Assembly: GCF_031128465.2 (NCBI RefSeq)
Contig: NZ_CP155618.1
Coordinates: 1-64,000 of the forward strand
DNA length: 64,000 nt
Direction of reading: 5' to 3'
Source: Mariniflexile litorale
GTDB lineage: Bacteria; Bacteroidota; Bacteroidia; Flavobacteriales; Flavobacteriaceae
Within the stretch, counting starts at the first letter, position 1, and every line of letters starts with the position of its first letter. The position numbers and the translations under genes are program-made. A model generated the notes under the pieces. It worked only from the letters and a program-made list of their open reading frames with translations, made no database searches and was not told the DNA's origin. Of the stretch, positions 26,960-35,362 are shown one piece after another.

Positions 26960-27856
26960 TCAACTTTGATGATAAACAGCTGCAAATTCCTTTACAAAAT
27001 CGGTCATTTTCACGTTCCCAAACGTAGGTTGGTTCTGGAAATAATCTTCTAGTAATAATCCGCTATGAAGCCCGGCATACATTTCAACCAAACCAGATGC
27101 AATACGTGGATTCATTCCTGCTGCTACCAATCCGTTTTCCATTTGTTCGTTTGTAATTGTCAACCATTTTAATTTGGGCTTTCCAACTGCTTCCCCTAAA
27201 ATTTGAGCTGTTTGGTTGCAGGTAAGCTCTTCACTGCAAACATAACGTGCTTTTCTACCCGAAGGCACCCCTAAAAGTTCTTCAGTAACTGCGTTTGCGA
27301 TATCTTGGGGAGAAACCCAGGGAATAATGTCTTCATCTCCATAATTAGCTGCGATATAGCCCAACTCTTTTATCGTGTTAGCATAAGCATATAAATTGTA
27401 GTAGAAAGAGGTTGGCCGAATGTGTGTTATGCTTATCGTCAGAGGTAATTCATTTAGAATACTTTCAACATCATGAGCACCGAGTAAAATTCCATTCCCT
27501 TTTTCCATATGGGCACCAATACTACTAAGGTTAACCACATGTTTTACGCCTGCTTGTTTTATAGTTAGTGCATAGTTTTTACCCAATCTGCGATAGTATT
27601 CCAGTAGGTTAAGGTTATGATCAAAATAATTGTTTGGAGGAACCATACAATAAATCGCATCGGCACCTGCAAATGTTGCTGCAAGAAATTCAGGATTTTC
27701 TAAAGAACCGATAGCTGGCTTCGCTCCTATTGCTTCAATGTCTTTTTGTCTTTCGGTATTACTGCTAATAACAGTTACCAAATGTCCTTTTCGAACCAGT
27801 TCTTGCGTGAGTGGTTTACTGATGTTCCCTAAAGAACCTGTAATTACGATTTTCAT
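26960..27856 (-). CDS. NmrA-like NAD(P)-binding protein
   Basis: The 298-residue protein has an extended SDR fold with VITGSLGNISKPL (3-15) for NAD(P) binding, then VTVISSNTERQKDIEAIGAK, typical of NmrA/HSCARG-like proteins and quinone-oxidoreductase relatives. It may act as a redox sensor or a reductase. It is 30 bases upstream of the SDR gene on the same strand, so both probably belong to the AraC-linked group. Confidence 0.85.
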   Translation of the reverse strand: MKIVITGSLGNISKPLTQELVRKGHLVTVISSNTERQKDIEAIGAKPAIGSLENPEFLAATFAGADAIYCMVPPNNYFDHNLNLLEYYRRLGKNYALTIKQAGVKHVVNLSSIGAHMEKGNGILLGAHDVESILNELPLTISITHIRPTSFYYNLYAYANTIKELGYIAANYGDEDIIPWVSPQDIANAVTEELLGVPSGRKARYVCSEELTCNQTAQILGEAVGKPKLKWLTITNEQMENGLVAAGMNPRIASGLVEMYAGLHSGLLLEDYFQNQPTFGNVKMTDFVKEFAAVYHQS

Positions 27857-27944
27857 CTGTTTCTAATTTTTTGTTTCTACAAATTTCAGCAGAAACCTAA
27901 AAACGGATGTAGCCAAATCTATGGTTGTTGTAGCCAAAAAGAAA

Positions 27945-28080
27945 TAATCCCATTTTTTATAAGATCATCTTACCATTATTACTACTAACGGGCGTTTGCG
28001 CACAAACTGTATGGAACAGATAACGAGAACCATATTGGAAAAGTCAATCTTTTCGGGAAATTCTTTATAAAATGAACACT
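27945..28080 (+). pseudogene. Possible remnant of an exported protein
   Basis: Reading from about 27945 gives FYKIILPLLLLTGVCAQTVW, which looks like a signal peptide, but it has no ATG and stops at 28021. A +1/-1 shift gives DNENHIGKVNLFGKFF, then a stop at about 28075. This looks like the decayed 5' end of an exported-protein gene. I cannot name the family. Confidence 0.3.
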
Positions 28081-28356
28081 CAAACATTTTAAAAACAATG
28101 ACGTGTTCTAGAAGCCTTTTTGGTCTGGATAATCCATGACAGTGCTCTAAACATAAGTTATAGATTTATAAACCTATCTTTCTTCTAATAATCAAATATT
28201 CTAAAATTACTGATTAAAAAATACGGTACACAGCAAAGGGTATAAAAATGGCTCGTTTTAGCGAGACCAATAAAGGAAATACTACTAAAAAGATAATTTT
28301 GAATGGTAAAACCTAAAAGTTGCTAAGCTATATAGAAGCGTAGTAGATACTTAATA

Positions 28357-28389
28357 GTTATAGCATGGTTATAGCATGGTTACAGCATC
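28357..28389. repeat. Three direct repeats of 11 bases
   Basis: GTTATAGCATG occurs twice head to tail (28357-28378), then GTTACAGCATC (28379-28389). The rest of the 653-base gap 27857-28509 shows only the possible remnant listed above. The 11-base unit is about one helical turn, so an operator array is possible; a minisatellite is just as likely. Confidence 0.5.
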
Positions 28390-28509
28390 CTTATACTAAG
28401 CATATACTAATAAAAAGACATCGAATAAAGACCCCACAGAAGAAGTTACATGATGTATAATACTTACAAAAGTAAACAAAAGTTATTATTAATAAAGAAT
28501 AAATATATT

Positions 28510-29487
28510 TTAAACCTCAGTCGTTGTTTTAGTAAACTGATTCCTATACTCAATGGGAGTAAGCCCTGTTATTTTTTTAAAAACATCTCTAAAAGCTTTA
28601 GTATCGGTATAACCTACTTCAAACATGACTTCTGAAATATTCTTTCTAGATGACTCGAAGAATTTTTTTGCAGCTTCAATTCTTACGCGTTGAATATATT
28701 CAATTGTTGTGTTATTGGTTGCCTGTTTAAATCTTCTCTCAAAAGTTCTACGCCCTACATGGATTAAATTTGATAGATCCTCAACAGTAATTTTATCTTC
28801 ATAATTTTTTTCAATATAATCTTGTACTTTCTGTATTTCTGTGTCTGAATGGTTTCGTTGCCCTTTAAAAATAGCAAAAGAAGCTTGACTGGTTCTTCCA
28901 ATATCCAAAGCAAAATATTTTGAAATCATAATGGCGGTTTCTTTATCTGAATATTTTTCAACCAAATATAAAATAAGATTCCAAAGACTGCTTGCACCTC
29001 CACTACTATATATATTCTCGAATTCTGTAATTATGGCACCGTCTTCTACTTCAATTTGGGGATATTTTTCTTTAAACTCAGTTATATGAGCCCAATGGGT
29101 TGAACACTTTTTACCATTAAGTAAGCCCGTTTCAGCTAATAAAAAAGCTCCAACACATAAACTCGCCAAACTTGCTCCATTTTTATATAAACTAGTAAAA
29201 TAGGGTATGGCTTCGGCATTGGCAGTTATTCCTTTATTAATACCTCCAAAAGTTGGCGGAATAATTAATAAATCCGTTTTACGAACATCTTTTAGTAATC
29301 TATCCGTTTTAACGGTATACTCTCCGTTATTGGCAGGTACATACTGGTTTAAACCAACATATTCTACCTCAAACACTGGCTTTTTTCCAAAAGTAGTAAG
29401 AAACTCATTTGCTGTGTGAAATGTTCTAAACGGCGGCGTAATAGCTTCAATAACACCATATTCTGGCACAAATACTGAAATAAGCAT
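28510..29487 (-). CDS. GlxA-family regulator (DJ-1/PfpI plus AraC HTH)
   Basis: The 325-residue protein has an N-terminal DJ-1/PfpI-like domain (about 1-185; SLCVGAFLLAETGLLNGKKC holds a nucleophile-elbow-like Cys) and a C-terminal AraC domain (about 215-320) with RRTFERRFKQATNNT and SEVMFEVGYTDTKAFRDVFKK. A TATATTTG -7 box lies at 29503-29510 on the minus strand, in the 125-base gap with the divergent VOC gene. It probably controls the adjacent gene cluster. A paralogue is at 39795. Confidence 0.9.
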   Translation of the reverse strand: MLISVFVPEYGVIEAITPPFRTFHTANEFLTTFGKKPVFEVEYVGLNQYVPANNGEYTVKTDRLLKDVRKTDLLIIPPTFGGINKGITANAEAIPYFTSLYKNGASLASLCVGAFLLAETGLLNGKKCSTHWAHITEFKEKYPQIEVEDGAIITEFENIYSSGGASSLWNLILYLVEKYSDKETAIMISKYFALDIGRTSQASFAIFKGQRNHSDTEIQKVQDYIEKNYEDKITVEDLSNLIHVGRRTFERRFKQATNNTTIEYIQRVRIEAAKKFFESSRKNISEVMFEVGYTDTKAFRDVFKKITGLTPIEYRNQFTKTTTEV

Positions 29488-29612
29488 AATTTAGTTTTAC
29501 TTCAAATATACTAAAAACGATGTCACAATCCACCCCTAAGGTTGACGCTTTTACACAATTTATATTTTTCAAGTCTGTACCATCTTTGTCATATCAATTA
29601 ATAATTTAAAAT

Positions 29613-30050
29613 ATGAGCAGAGTAGCTATTTATCTAAATTTTCAAGGCCATGCCGAAGAAGCCTTCAATTTTTACAAATCTATTTTTGGAACCGAATTTT
29701 CCATGCCCATAATGCGTATGAAAGATTTACCACCAGACCCTAACGGACCAAAACTATCAGATGAAGATTTAAACTGTGTGATGCACGTAGCATTACCCAT
29801 TATTGGCGGAACCGAACTTATGGGAACCGATATGTTAGAATCAATGGGGCATAAACTAGTAATTGGTAACAATACAACTATTAGTCTGCAATTGGATTCA
29901 AAAGAAGAAGCGAACCAATTATATAATGCTTTATCCGAAGGAGGAACTGACAAAGCGCCTATGCGAGATGAGTTCTGGGGGTATTGGGGGTGCTGCCTAG
30001 ATAAATTTGGTATCCGTTGGATGTTTAATGTAATAACCAATAAAAATTAA
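29613..30050 (+). CDS. VOC-family protein (PhnB-like)
   Basis: The 145-residue protein has the vicinal-oxygen-chelate fold of the PhnB/DUF1338-like group: VAIYLNFQGHAEEAFNFYKS, EDLNCVMHVALPI and FGIRWMFNVI are its signatures. Metal-ligand positions are not obvious, so it may be a binding rather than catalytic protein. It begins a plus-strand run (VOC, SRPBCC, VOC, DoxX, DUF4287), divergent from the GlxA regulator. Confidence 0.85.
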   Translation: MSRVAIYLNFQGHAEEAFNFYKSIFGTEFSMPIMRMKDLPPDPNGPKLSDEDLNCVMHVALPIIGGTELMGTDMLESMGHKLVIGNNTTISLQLDSKEEANQLYNALSEGGTDKAPMRDEFWGYWGCCLDKFGIRWMFNVITNKN

Positions 30051-30055
30051 TAAAA

Positions 30056-30505
30056 ATGGAAAAGAACAAAGTAAACTTACACAGAGTTTTAACAGCATCA
30101 CCCGAAAAAATATTTCAGGCTTTTACTGATCCCGATGCCATGGCAAGCTGGTTACCTCCTTTTGGGTTTGTGTGTAAAATACATCAATTTAATTTTAAAA
30201 TAGGCGGTGTTTTCAAAATGAGTTTTACAAATTTCTCGACTGGAAATCGGCATGCGTTTGGAGGCGAATATTTGGAAATTATACCCCATAAATTATTAAA
30301 ATATTCAGACAAATTTGATGATCCCAATTTACCAGGCCAAATAATTACCACTGTACAATTAACACCTGTTAGTTGTGGAACCGAATTGCATATAACACAA
30401 ACTGGCATACCTGATATGATACCGTCTGAAATGTGTTATTTGGGCTGGCAAGATTCATTAGAAAAATTAAAAAAATTAGTAGAGCCAAATATTCCAGATG
30501 CCTAA
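30056..30505 (+). CDS. SRPBCC (AHSA1-like) domain protein
   Basis: The 149-residue protein has an SRPBCC/START-type ligand-binding fold, beginning VNLHRVLTASPEKIFQAFTDP and containing MASWLPPFGF, FKMSFTNFSTGN and DSLEKLKKLVE. Small proteins of this type bind hydrophobic ligands or help protein folding (Aha1-like). The partner is unknown. It starts 5 bases after the VOC gene and is probably in the same operon. Confidence 0.82.
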   Translation: MEKNKVNLHRVLTASPEKIFQAFTDPDAMASWLPPFGFVCKIHQFNFKIGGVFKMSFTNFSTGNRHAFGGEYLEIIPHKLLKYSDKFDDPNLPGQIITTVQLTPVSCGTELHITQTGIPDMIPSEMCYLGWQDSLEKLKKLVEPNIPDA

Positions 30506-30524
30506 TTATTTATGCTGAGTAAAA

Positions 30525-30938
30525 ATGATAAAAATAATCTCTTATCTTACTTTTAATGGAAACTGTAGAGAAGCCATGACATTTTATAAAGCGTGTTTGG
30601 GTGGCGAACTCAATTTTCAAACGATCGGAGAATCGCCACTTTCAGAAAAAATGCCAAAACGAATGAAAGATTGCATTCTACAGGCCACACTTTCAAAAAA
30701 TGCGTTGCTACTTATGGCTTCTGATATGGTAGGCGAAAAAGGTTTGATAAAAGGTAACAGCGTTTCACTTTCATTATATTGTAGTAACGAAGAAGAAATA
30801 AAAAAATACTACACAAAACTTTCAGAAGATGGAACAGCAAACCATCCATTAGAAGTAAGTTTTTGGGGTGCTTTGTTTGGCGATCTTACCGATAAATATG
30901 GCAATCACTGGTTACTTCATTATGATAAAAATCAATAA
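30525..30938 (+). CDS. VOC-family protein (PhnB-like)
   Basis: The 137-residue protein is another PhnB-like VOC protein: ISYLTFNGNCREAMTFYKACLGGELNF, DCILQATL and FGDLTDKYGNHWLLHYDKN are the family signatures. It is a distant paralogue of the 29613 protein. It follows the SRPBCC gene by 19 bases and precedes the DoxX gene by 19 bases on the same strand. Confidence 0.85.
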   Translation: MIKIISYLTFNGNCREAMTFYKACLGGELNFQTIGESPLSEKMPKRMKDCILQATLSKNALLLMASDMVGEKGLIKGNSVSLSLYCSNEEEIKKYYTKLSEDGTANHPLEVSFWGALFGDLTDKYGNHWLLHYDKNQ

Positions 30939-30957
30939 CAACTTAAATTTTACCAAT

Positions 30958-31326
30958 ATGAAAAAGACAAAAATTATATTTTGGACAACAACCAGTATCG
31001 TTTTTATAATGGAAGGATTAATTCCTGCATTTACATCACAGACAGAACTTGCAAAACAGGGAATACAGCATTTAGGCTATCCCGAATATTTTGGTAATGC
31101 TTTGGTTGTTTTCAAAGTGCTTGGAGCATTGACATTAATTATTCCGCAAGTACCAAAACGCATTAAGGAATGGGCTTATGCTGGTTTTGCTTTTAACTTT
31201 ATTTTTGCGAGTATCAGTCATTTTGCCATAGACGGAATGGATTTTCAATCATTCTTTCCGCTTATATTTTTAGGAATTTTAATAGCTTCCTATTATTCAT
31301 TCCACAAATTAAACAACGCAAAATAA
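30958..31326 (+). CDS. DoxX-like small membrane protein
   Basis: The 122-residue protein has four predicted TM helices. I take the ATG at 30958 (MKKTKIIFWTTTS), because the longer frame from 30868 is out of step with the upstream VOC gene. The GIQHLGYPEYFGNALVVFKVLG segment is the DoxX-like pattern (LGYP...K.LG). DoxX-like proteins are linked to redox or quinone metabolism, but a function here is not proved. Confidence 0.85.
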   Translation: MKKTKIIFWTTTSIVFIMEGLIPAFTSQTELAKQGIQHLGYPEYFGNALVVFKVLGALTLIIPQVPKRIKEWAYAGFAFNFIFASISHFAIDGMDFQSFFPLIFLGILIASYYSFHKLNNAK

Positions 31327-31327
31327 A

Positions 31328-31549
31328 ATGTCATTTCAAGCATATCTTGATACTATTCAAGAAAAAACAGGGAAAACACCATCCGACTTTAAGGAACTTG
31401 CCGAAAAAAGGGGATTTACACAAAACGGAAAAATACATGCAGGAGTAAAAGCTACTCAAATCACAGATTGGTTGAAACAGGAGTTTAAACTAGGACACGG
31501 ACATGCAATGGCGATTTATGCGTTATTGAAAGGAAAAAAACCTGATTAA
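31328..31549 (+). CDS. DUF4287 family protein
   Basis: The 73-residue protein starts MSFQAYLDTIQEKTGKTPSDF, includes KATQITDWLKQEFKLGHGHA, and ends in ALLKGKKPD. This is the DUF4287 family, short helical proteins of unknown function often placed with SRPBCC, VOC and DoxX genes in Bacteroidota. It follows the DoxX gene by one base, so the two are coupled. Confidence 0.88.
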   Translation: MSFQAYLDTIQEKTGKTPSDFKELAEKRGFTQNGKIHAGVKATQITDWLKQEFKLGHGHAMAIYALLKGKKPD

Positions 31550-31704
31550 AGAATATTCTCCTACCACTACGTTACTGTGTAGGAAAATAAAGAGGGATTA
31601 AAAATTTTCTTTTCAAACAATTGTATATGATGCTTTTTAAAACGTCGCATTCGTACAATTTTAATTACCCTCTTATCCTTTATTTTGAAAATTATTAAAT
31701 TTTA

Positions 31705-31751
31705 TTTGCATAACTAAATGGTTATATATAATTTTATAACCGAACAGTTAT
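31705..31751 (+). promoter_or_regulatory. ArsR gene promoter with two 16-bp operator copies
   Basis: TTTG (31705-31708), 20 bases, then TAATTTTA (31729-31736) is a 7/8 match to the Bacteroidota promoter. Two near-identical palindromic blocks, ATAACTAAATGGTTAT (31710-31725) and ATAACCGAACAGTTAT (31736-31751), are 26 bases apart and lie in the spacer and just after the -7 box. This is the geometry of an autoregulated ArsR-type repressor that blocks RNA polymerase. Confidence 0.65.
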
Positions 31752-31763
31752 ATATAATGTATT

Positions 31764-32090
31764 ATGAGAAGAGATGTATTTCAAGCCATTGCAGACCCCA
31801 CGAGAAGAGAAATCATAGGACTTCTAGCAAACAACCCAATGAACCTTACAAGCGTAACGGAAAACTTTAACATAAGTCAACCTGCTATTTCAAAACACAT
31901 GAAAATACTCATAGAATGTGGTTTAATTAGTGTTGAAAAACAAGGTAGAGAACGCTATTGTGAAGTTAAATTAGATTCCCTTAATGAAGTCGAAGAATGG
32001 TTAGCCCCTTTCAGAAAAATGTGGGAACAACGTTTTGATCAATTAGACCAACTCCTTATAAAAATGCAATCAAAATCAAAAAACGAATAG
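31764..32090 (+). CDS. ArsR-family winged-helix regulator
   Basis: The 108-residue protein starts MRRDVFQAIADPTRREIIGLLANNP with NISQPAISKHMKILIECGLI as recognition helix. There is no classic CVC metal motif. In this phylum such ArsR proteins usually regulate the SRPBCC gene immediately downstream (here 18 bases away). Two palindromes overlap its own promoter, so it is probably autoregulated. Confidence 0.92.
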   Translation: MRRDVFQAIADPTRREIIGLLANNPMNLTSVTENFNISQPAISKHMKILIECGLISVEKQGRERYCEVKLDSLNEVEEWLAPFRKMWEQRFDQLDQLLIKMQSKSKNE

Positions 32091-32108
32091 TAATTATTTA
32101 TCATCAAC

Positions 32109-33074
32109 ATGAAAAACCTAACACACTTTACCAAAGATTTAGAAAACAAAAAACTTTACGTTACTCGTAAATTAAACGCTCCCATAGAGTTAGTTTGGAG
32201 CGCCTGGACAGAAGCTGAACTATTAGACCAATGGTGGGCACCAAAACCATACAAAACCATCACAAAATCCATGAATTTTAACGAAGGTGGTTTTTGGCTT
32301 TATTATATGTTAAGTCCTGAAGGCGATAAACATTGGTGTCGCGTAGATTATTTGAATATCGAAAAACAGACTCATTTTTCTGCAAAGGATGTTTTTTGTG
32401 ATGAAAATGGTATTCCTAATGAAGAACTTCCAAAAATGCTCTGGAACAATCAGTTTAAATCTAATGAAGATGCCACGGAAGTGAAAATTGAAATTTCATT
32501 TGATAAGGTTGAGGATATTCAAAAAATGATTGAAATGGGCTTCAAAGAAGGGTTTACAGCTGCTCTTGAAAATCTAGATAATTACATTCAGCAAAAGTTC
32601 AAAATAAGAAACGAGTTAAAAACAAATAACACCCCAAGAGTAACAACTTATCTTAATTTCCCAGGAAATACAGAAGAGGCTTTCATTTTTTATAAGTCTG
32701 TTTTCAAAACGGAATTTAGTGGTAAAGGCATTCAGCGATTTGGAGATATTCCTGCTGAATCGGGACACCCTCCAGTTTCAGAATCCATTAAAAAAATGGT
32801 TTTACATGTTGAGTTACCCATTCTTGGAGGGCATGTACTTATGGCAACTGATGCTCCAAAAGAAATGGGCTTTACTTTAAACCAAGGAAACAATATGCAC
32901 ATTTGCCTTGAACCCGATTCTAGAGAAGAAACGCAACGATTATTTGATGCCCTTTCAAAAGGCGGTACTATAACCATGCCTTTAGAGGACATGTTTTTTG
33001 GTTCGTTTTTTGGCGAATGCTCAGATAAGTATGGCATCAATTGGATGTTTAATTTTAAAAACACTAACAACTAA
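32109..33074 (+). CDS. SRPBCC-VOC fusion protein
   Basis: The 321-residue protein joins two domains. Residues about 8-163 are an AHSA1-like SRPBCC domain (KLYVTRKLNAPIELVWSAWT ... GFTAALENLDNYIQQK). Residues about 174-321 are a PhnB-like VOC domain (TTYLNFPGNTEEAFIFYKSV ... DKYGINWMFNFKN). The VOC half resembles the 29613 protein. The joint region, about 162-174, has no stop or start, so this looks like a real fusion or a read-through of a deleted spacer. It directly follows the ArsR gene. Confidence 0.85.
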   Translation: MKNLTHFTKDLENKKLYVTRKLNAPIELVWSAWTEAELLDQWWAPKPYKTITKSMNFNEGGFWLYYMLSPEGDKHWCRVDYLNIEKQTHFSAKDVFCDENGIPNEELPKMLWNNQFKSNEDATEVKIEISFDKVEDIQKMIEMGFKEGFTAALENLDNYIQQKFKIRNELKTNNTPRVTTYLNFPGNTEEAFIFYKSVFKTEFSGKGIQRFGDIPAESGHPPVSESIKKMVLHVELPILGGHVLMATDAPKEMGFTLNQGNNMHICLEPDSREETQRLFDALSKGGTITMPLEDMFFGSFFGECSDKYGINWMFNFKNTNN

Positions 33075-33087
33075 AAACAACATTAAA

Positions 33088-33477
33088 ATGGAAACAAGCA
33101 AAAAACCATCAAAAACAATCTTATGGACATCGTATGTTTTACAAGGAATTATTGTTTTAATGTTCTTAATGGGAGCCATCATGAACCTATTACAAACTGA
33201 AGAAGCTGTAACGGGCGCAACCGCCATGGGCTATCCAGAATCGTCTGTTCTGTATTTAGGCATTGTATTACTTTTTGGTACACTATTATATGCCTACTCT
33301 AAAACAGTCATCATTGGCGCAATCATTTTAACAGGTTGGCTTGGTGGTGCAGTGGCAACACACGTTATCCACAAAGATCCGATATTCAATCTTGTTTTTC
33401 CAGTGATTTTTGGAATCATTGTTTGGCTGAGTATTTGGTTGCGAAATGAAAAGCTAAAAGCATTACTATCCAATTAA
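33088..33477 (+). CDS. DoxX-like small membrane protein
   Basis: The 129-residue protein has four TM helices and the MGYPESSVLYLGIVLLFGTLL DoxX-like core. I take the ATG at 33088 (METSKKPSKTILWTSYV); the frame's upstream extension overlaps the fusion gene. It starts 13 bases after the fusion stop. Its GYP...G pattern matches the DoxX proteins at 30958 and 34970. Confidence 0.83.
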   Translation: METSKKPSKTILWTSYVLQGIIVLMFLMGAIMNLLQTEEAVTGATAMGYPESSVLYLGIVLLFGTLLYAYSKTVIIGAIILTGWLGGAVATHVIHKDPIFNLVFPVIFGIIVWLSIWLRNEKLKALLSN

Positions 33478-33506
33478 AAGTTATAATAAAACTTAAAAAA
33501 TAATCA

Positions 33507-33968
33507 ATGGCAAAAAATAGATTACTACGAATGGATAATGTTAGCATTGTAGTAGAATCCCTCGATAATGCTATTTCATTTTTCTCAGAGATTGGATTAA
33601 CCCTCGAAGGTAGAGGAAAAATAGAAGGTGAATGGGCTGGTCAAGTTACTGGACTTGATGCTCAACAGGTAGAAATAGCTATGATGATCACACCTGATGG
33701 TCATAGTCGAATAGAGCTTTCGAAATTCATTACGCCTCCCATTGTATCAGATCATCGAACTGCCCCAGTGAATTCTCTAGGTTATTTACGTGTTATGTTT
33801 ACCGTTGAGGATATTGACGACATGGTAGCCAGACTCATTAAACAAGGTGCTCAACTCGTTGGAGAAGTGGTTCAGTATGAGAACTCTTATCGTCTCTGTT
33901 ACATTCGAGGAACAGAGGGAATTCTTATTGGACTAGCAGAAGAAATTGGTAAAAATAAAAATTTGTAA
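33507..33968 (+). CDS. VOC-family protein (glyoxalase-like)
   Basis: The 153-residue protein has a VOC fold closer to classical glyoxalase/bleomycin-resistance proteins: RMDNVSIVVESLDNAISFFSEI begins it and YVRGTE-like YIRGTEGILIGLAEEI ends it, with His/Glu-rich motifs SRIELSKF and GEVVQYENSYR. It probably binds a metal and a small ligand. It follows the DoxX gene by 29 bases. Confidence 0.85.
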   Translation: MAKNRLLRMDNVSIVVESLDNAISFFSEIGLTLEGRGKIEGEWAGQVTGLDAQQVEIAMMITPDGHSRIELSKFITPPIVSDHRTAPVNSLGYLRVMFTVEDIDDMVARLIKQGAQLVGEVVQYENSYRLCYIRGTEGILIGLAEEIGKNKNL

Positions 33969-33971
33969 ATC

Positions 33972-34460
33972 ATGTCAAAAACCACCATAACAGCAGAACC
34001 CAACAAACAAGAACTTTTTATAACCAGAGAGTTTAATGCACCAAGAGAATTGGTATTCAAGGCATTTACCACGCCTGAAACACTATTGCAATTTTATGCG
34101 CCTTTTGGAATAAAAATGAAATTCAATTATGCTAATTTCCAAAATAGTGGTTCCTATAGTTGGACACATTTTGACGGAGCAGATAAAATATATTGTACTT
34201 TCAAAGGGGTGATACACGAAATTGTTGCACCTGAAAGAATGATTCAAACTGTTGAAATGGAAAACCAGCCAAAAGGCGGACAAGTGTGTTTGGAAATTTT
34301 CACTTTTGAGGAATTAAGCAACAGCAAAACAAAACTTATTGTACAAAATGTATTTCGTTCGATTGAGGATCGAGATGAAATGGTGCAAAGCGGATTTGAA
34401 AGTGGGGTGGTTGCTATTTTTGAGCAATTAGACACACTGATTAAAGAAAATAAGATTTAA
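33972..34460 (+). CDS. SRPBCC (AHSA1-like) domain protein, tandem copy 1
   Basis: The 162-residue protein begins with a short lead and EPNKQELFITREFNAPRELV, an opening shared with the copies at 34499 and 35956. QTVEMENQPKGGQVCLEIFTF and DEMVQSGFESGVVAIFEQLD are typical of AHSA1-like proteins. It binds an unknown hydrophobic ligand or partner. It starts 3 bases after the VOC stop, so it is coupled. Confidence 0.85.
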   Translation: MSKTTITAEPNKQELFITREFNAPRELVFKAFTTPETLLQFYAPFGIKMKFNYANFQNSGSYSWTHFDGADKIYCTFKGVIHEIVAPERMIQTVEMENQPKGGQVCLEIFTFEELSNSKTKLIVQNVFRSIEDRDEMVQSGFESGVVAIFEQLDTLIKENKI

Positions 34461-34498
34461 ACAGATAAGTCTCTATTCTTTATAAGATAAAAGAAATC

Positions 34499-34963
34499 AT
34501 GGCAAACAAAACCATCATAAAAGTAGAACCCAACAAACAAGAGGTTTTTATTGAAAGAGAATTTGATAGCCCTGTTGAATTCCTTTTTAAAGCTCACGTA
34601 GAACCAAAATTGGTAGCACAATGGATGGGTACCAATGTGATAAAACTAGAAAACAAAAAACACGGAAGTTATCATTACGAAACCACCGACCCTCATGGGA
34701 ATAAACATGGTTTTCATGGCACCTTTCATGAAATACTTCCAAATAAAAGAATTATTAGAACTTTTAAAATGGAAAACACTTCTTTTCCTACTCAACTAGA
34801 ATTTTTTGAATTTGAAAAACGAGGTAAAACAAAAAGCAAATTAACCATGCAACTGCTATATAAATCGGTAGCAGACAGAGATAACATGTTGAAATTACCT
34901 TTTGAATTTGGTCTTAATATGGCTCATAACAAATTACAAGAAGTCTTAAATCATTTAAAATAA
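34499..34963 (+). CDS. SRPBCC (AHSA1-like) domain protein, tandem copy 2
   Basis: The 154-residue protein starts with EPNKQEVFIEREFDSPVEFL after a short lead. The His-rich stretch KKHGSYHYETTDPHGNKHGF (about 49-68) is peculiar to this copy. It ends FGLNMAHNKLQEVLNHL. It is the second of three similar copies (33972, 34499, 35956), probably arisen by duplication, with the His stretch suggesting a changed binding property. Confidence 0.83.
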   Translation: MANKTIIKVEPNKQEVFIEREFDSPVEFLFKAHVEPKLVAQWMGTNVIKLENKKHGSYHYETTDPHGNKHGFHGTFHEILPNKRIIRTFKMENTSFPTQLEFFEFEKRGKTKSKLTMQLLYKSVADRDNMLKLPFEFGLNMAHNKLQEVLNHLK

Positions 34964-34969
34964 TCAACA

Positions 34970-35356
34970 ATGAATAAAAGAAACAAAATCATTTATTGGA
35001 TTGCAACCCTTTGGTTAGCCTTAGGAATGACATCCACAGGAATTGTACAATTAATTAAGATGGAAGAAGAAGTAAACATGATGGAACATTTAGGATACCC
35101 TATTTATTTTTTAAGCCTTTTAGGAGTTTGGAAAATTTTAGGTGTCATAGCTATTTTAATTCCTAAAATGCCTTTGTTAAAAGAATGGGCCTATGCAGGT
35201 TTCTTTTTTGCAATGTCCGGAGCCATCTACTCGCATATAGTTCTTGGTGATGATGTGGTGGCACTTTTTGGCCCTCTTTTATTAATCGTTTTAACAATGA
35301 CTTCTTGGTATTTTAGACCAGAGAATAGAAAATTAATTTCAAAAAATAAAAGATAA
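34970..35356 (+). CDS. DoxX-like small membrane protein
   Basis: The 128-residue protein has four TM helices with the DoxX-like core MMEHLGYPIYFLSLLGVWKILG and AYAGFFFAMSGAIYSHIVLGDD. It is the third of its kind in about 4 kb (others at 30958 and 33088). It begins 6 bases after the SRPBCC gene and precedes the YdeI gene by 6, so it is probably in the same operon. Confidence 0.87.
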   Translation: MNKRNKIIYWIATLWLALGMTSTGIVQLIKMEEEVNMMEHLGYPIYFLSLLGVWKILGVIAILIPKMPLLKEWAYAGFFFAMSGAIYSHIVLGDDVVALFGPLLLIVLTMTSWYFRPENRKLISKNKR

Positions 35357-35362
35357 TTAAGC

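Noticed and set aside
28357-28389. CRISPR-like repeat
   Set aside because: Units are 11 bases and adjoin without spacers; no cas genes are in the window.
28450-28635. 61-codon plus-strand frame at the end of the GlxA gene
   Set aside because: It overlaps the AraC-domain coding sequence on the opposite strand and has no independent support.
32998-33087. Longer start of the DoxX-like gene
   Set aside because: The extension overlaps the VOC domain of the fusion gene; the ATG at 33088 gives the usual DoxX-like N-terminus.
33365-33373. TTATCCACA, a perfect DnaA-box consensus
   Set aside because: It lies alone within the DoxX-like gene at 33088, without clustered boxes or an AT-rich unwinding element; origin sites are expected near dnaA, upstream of base 1.
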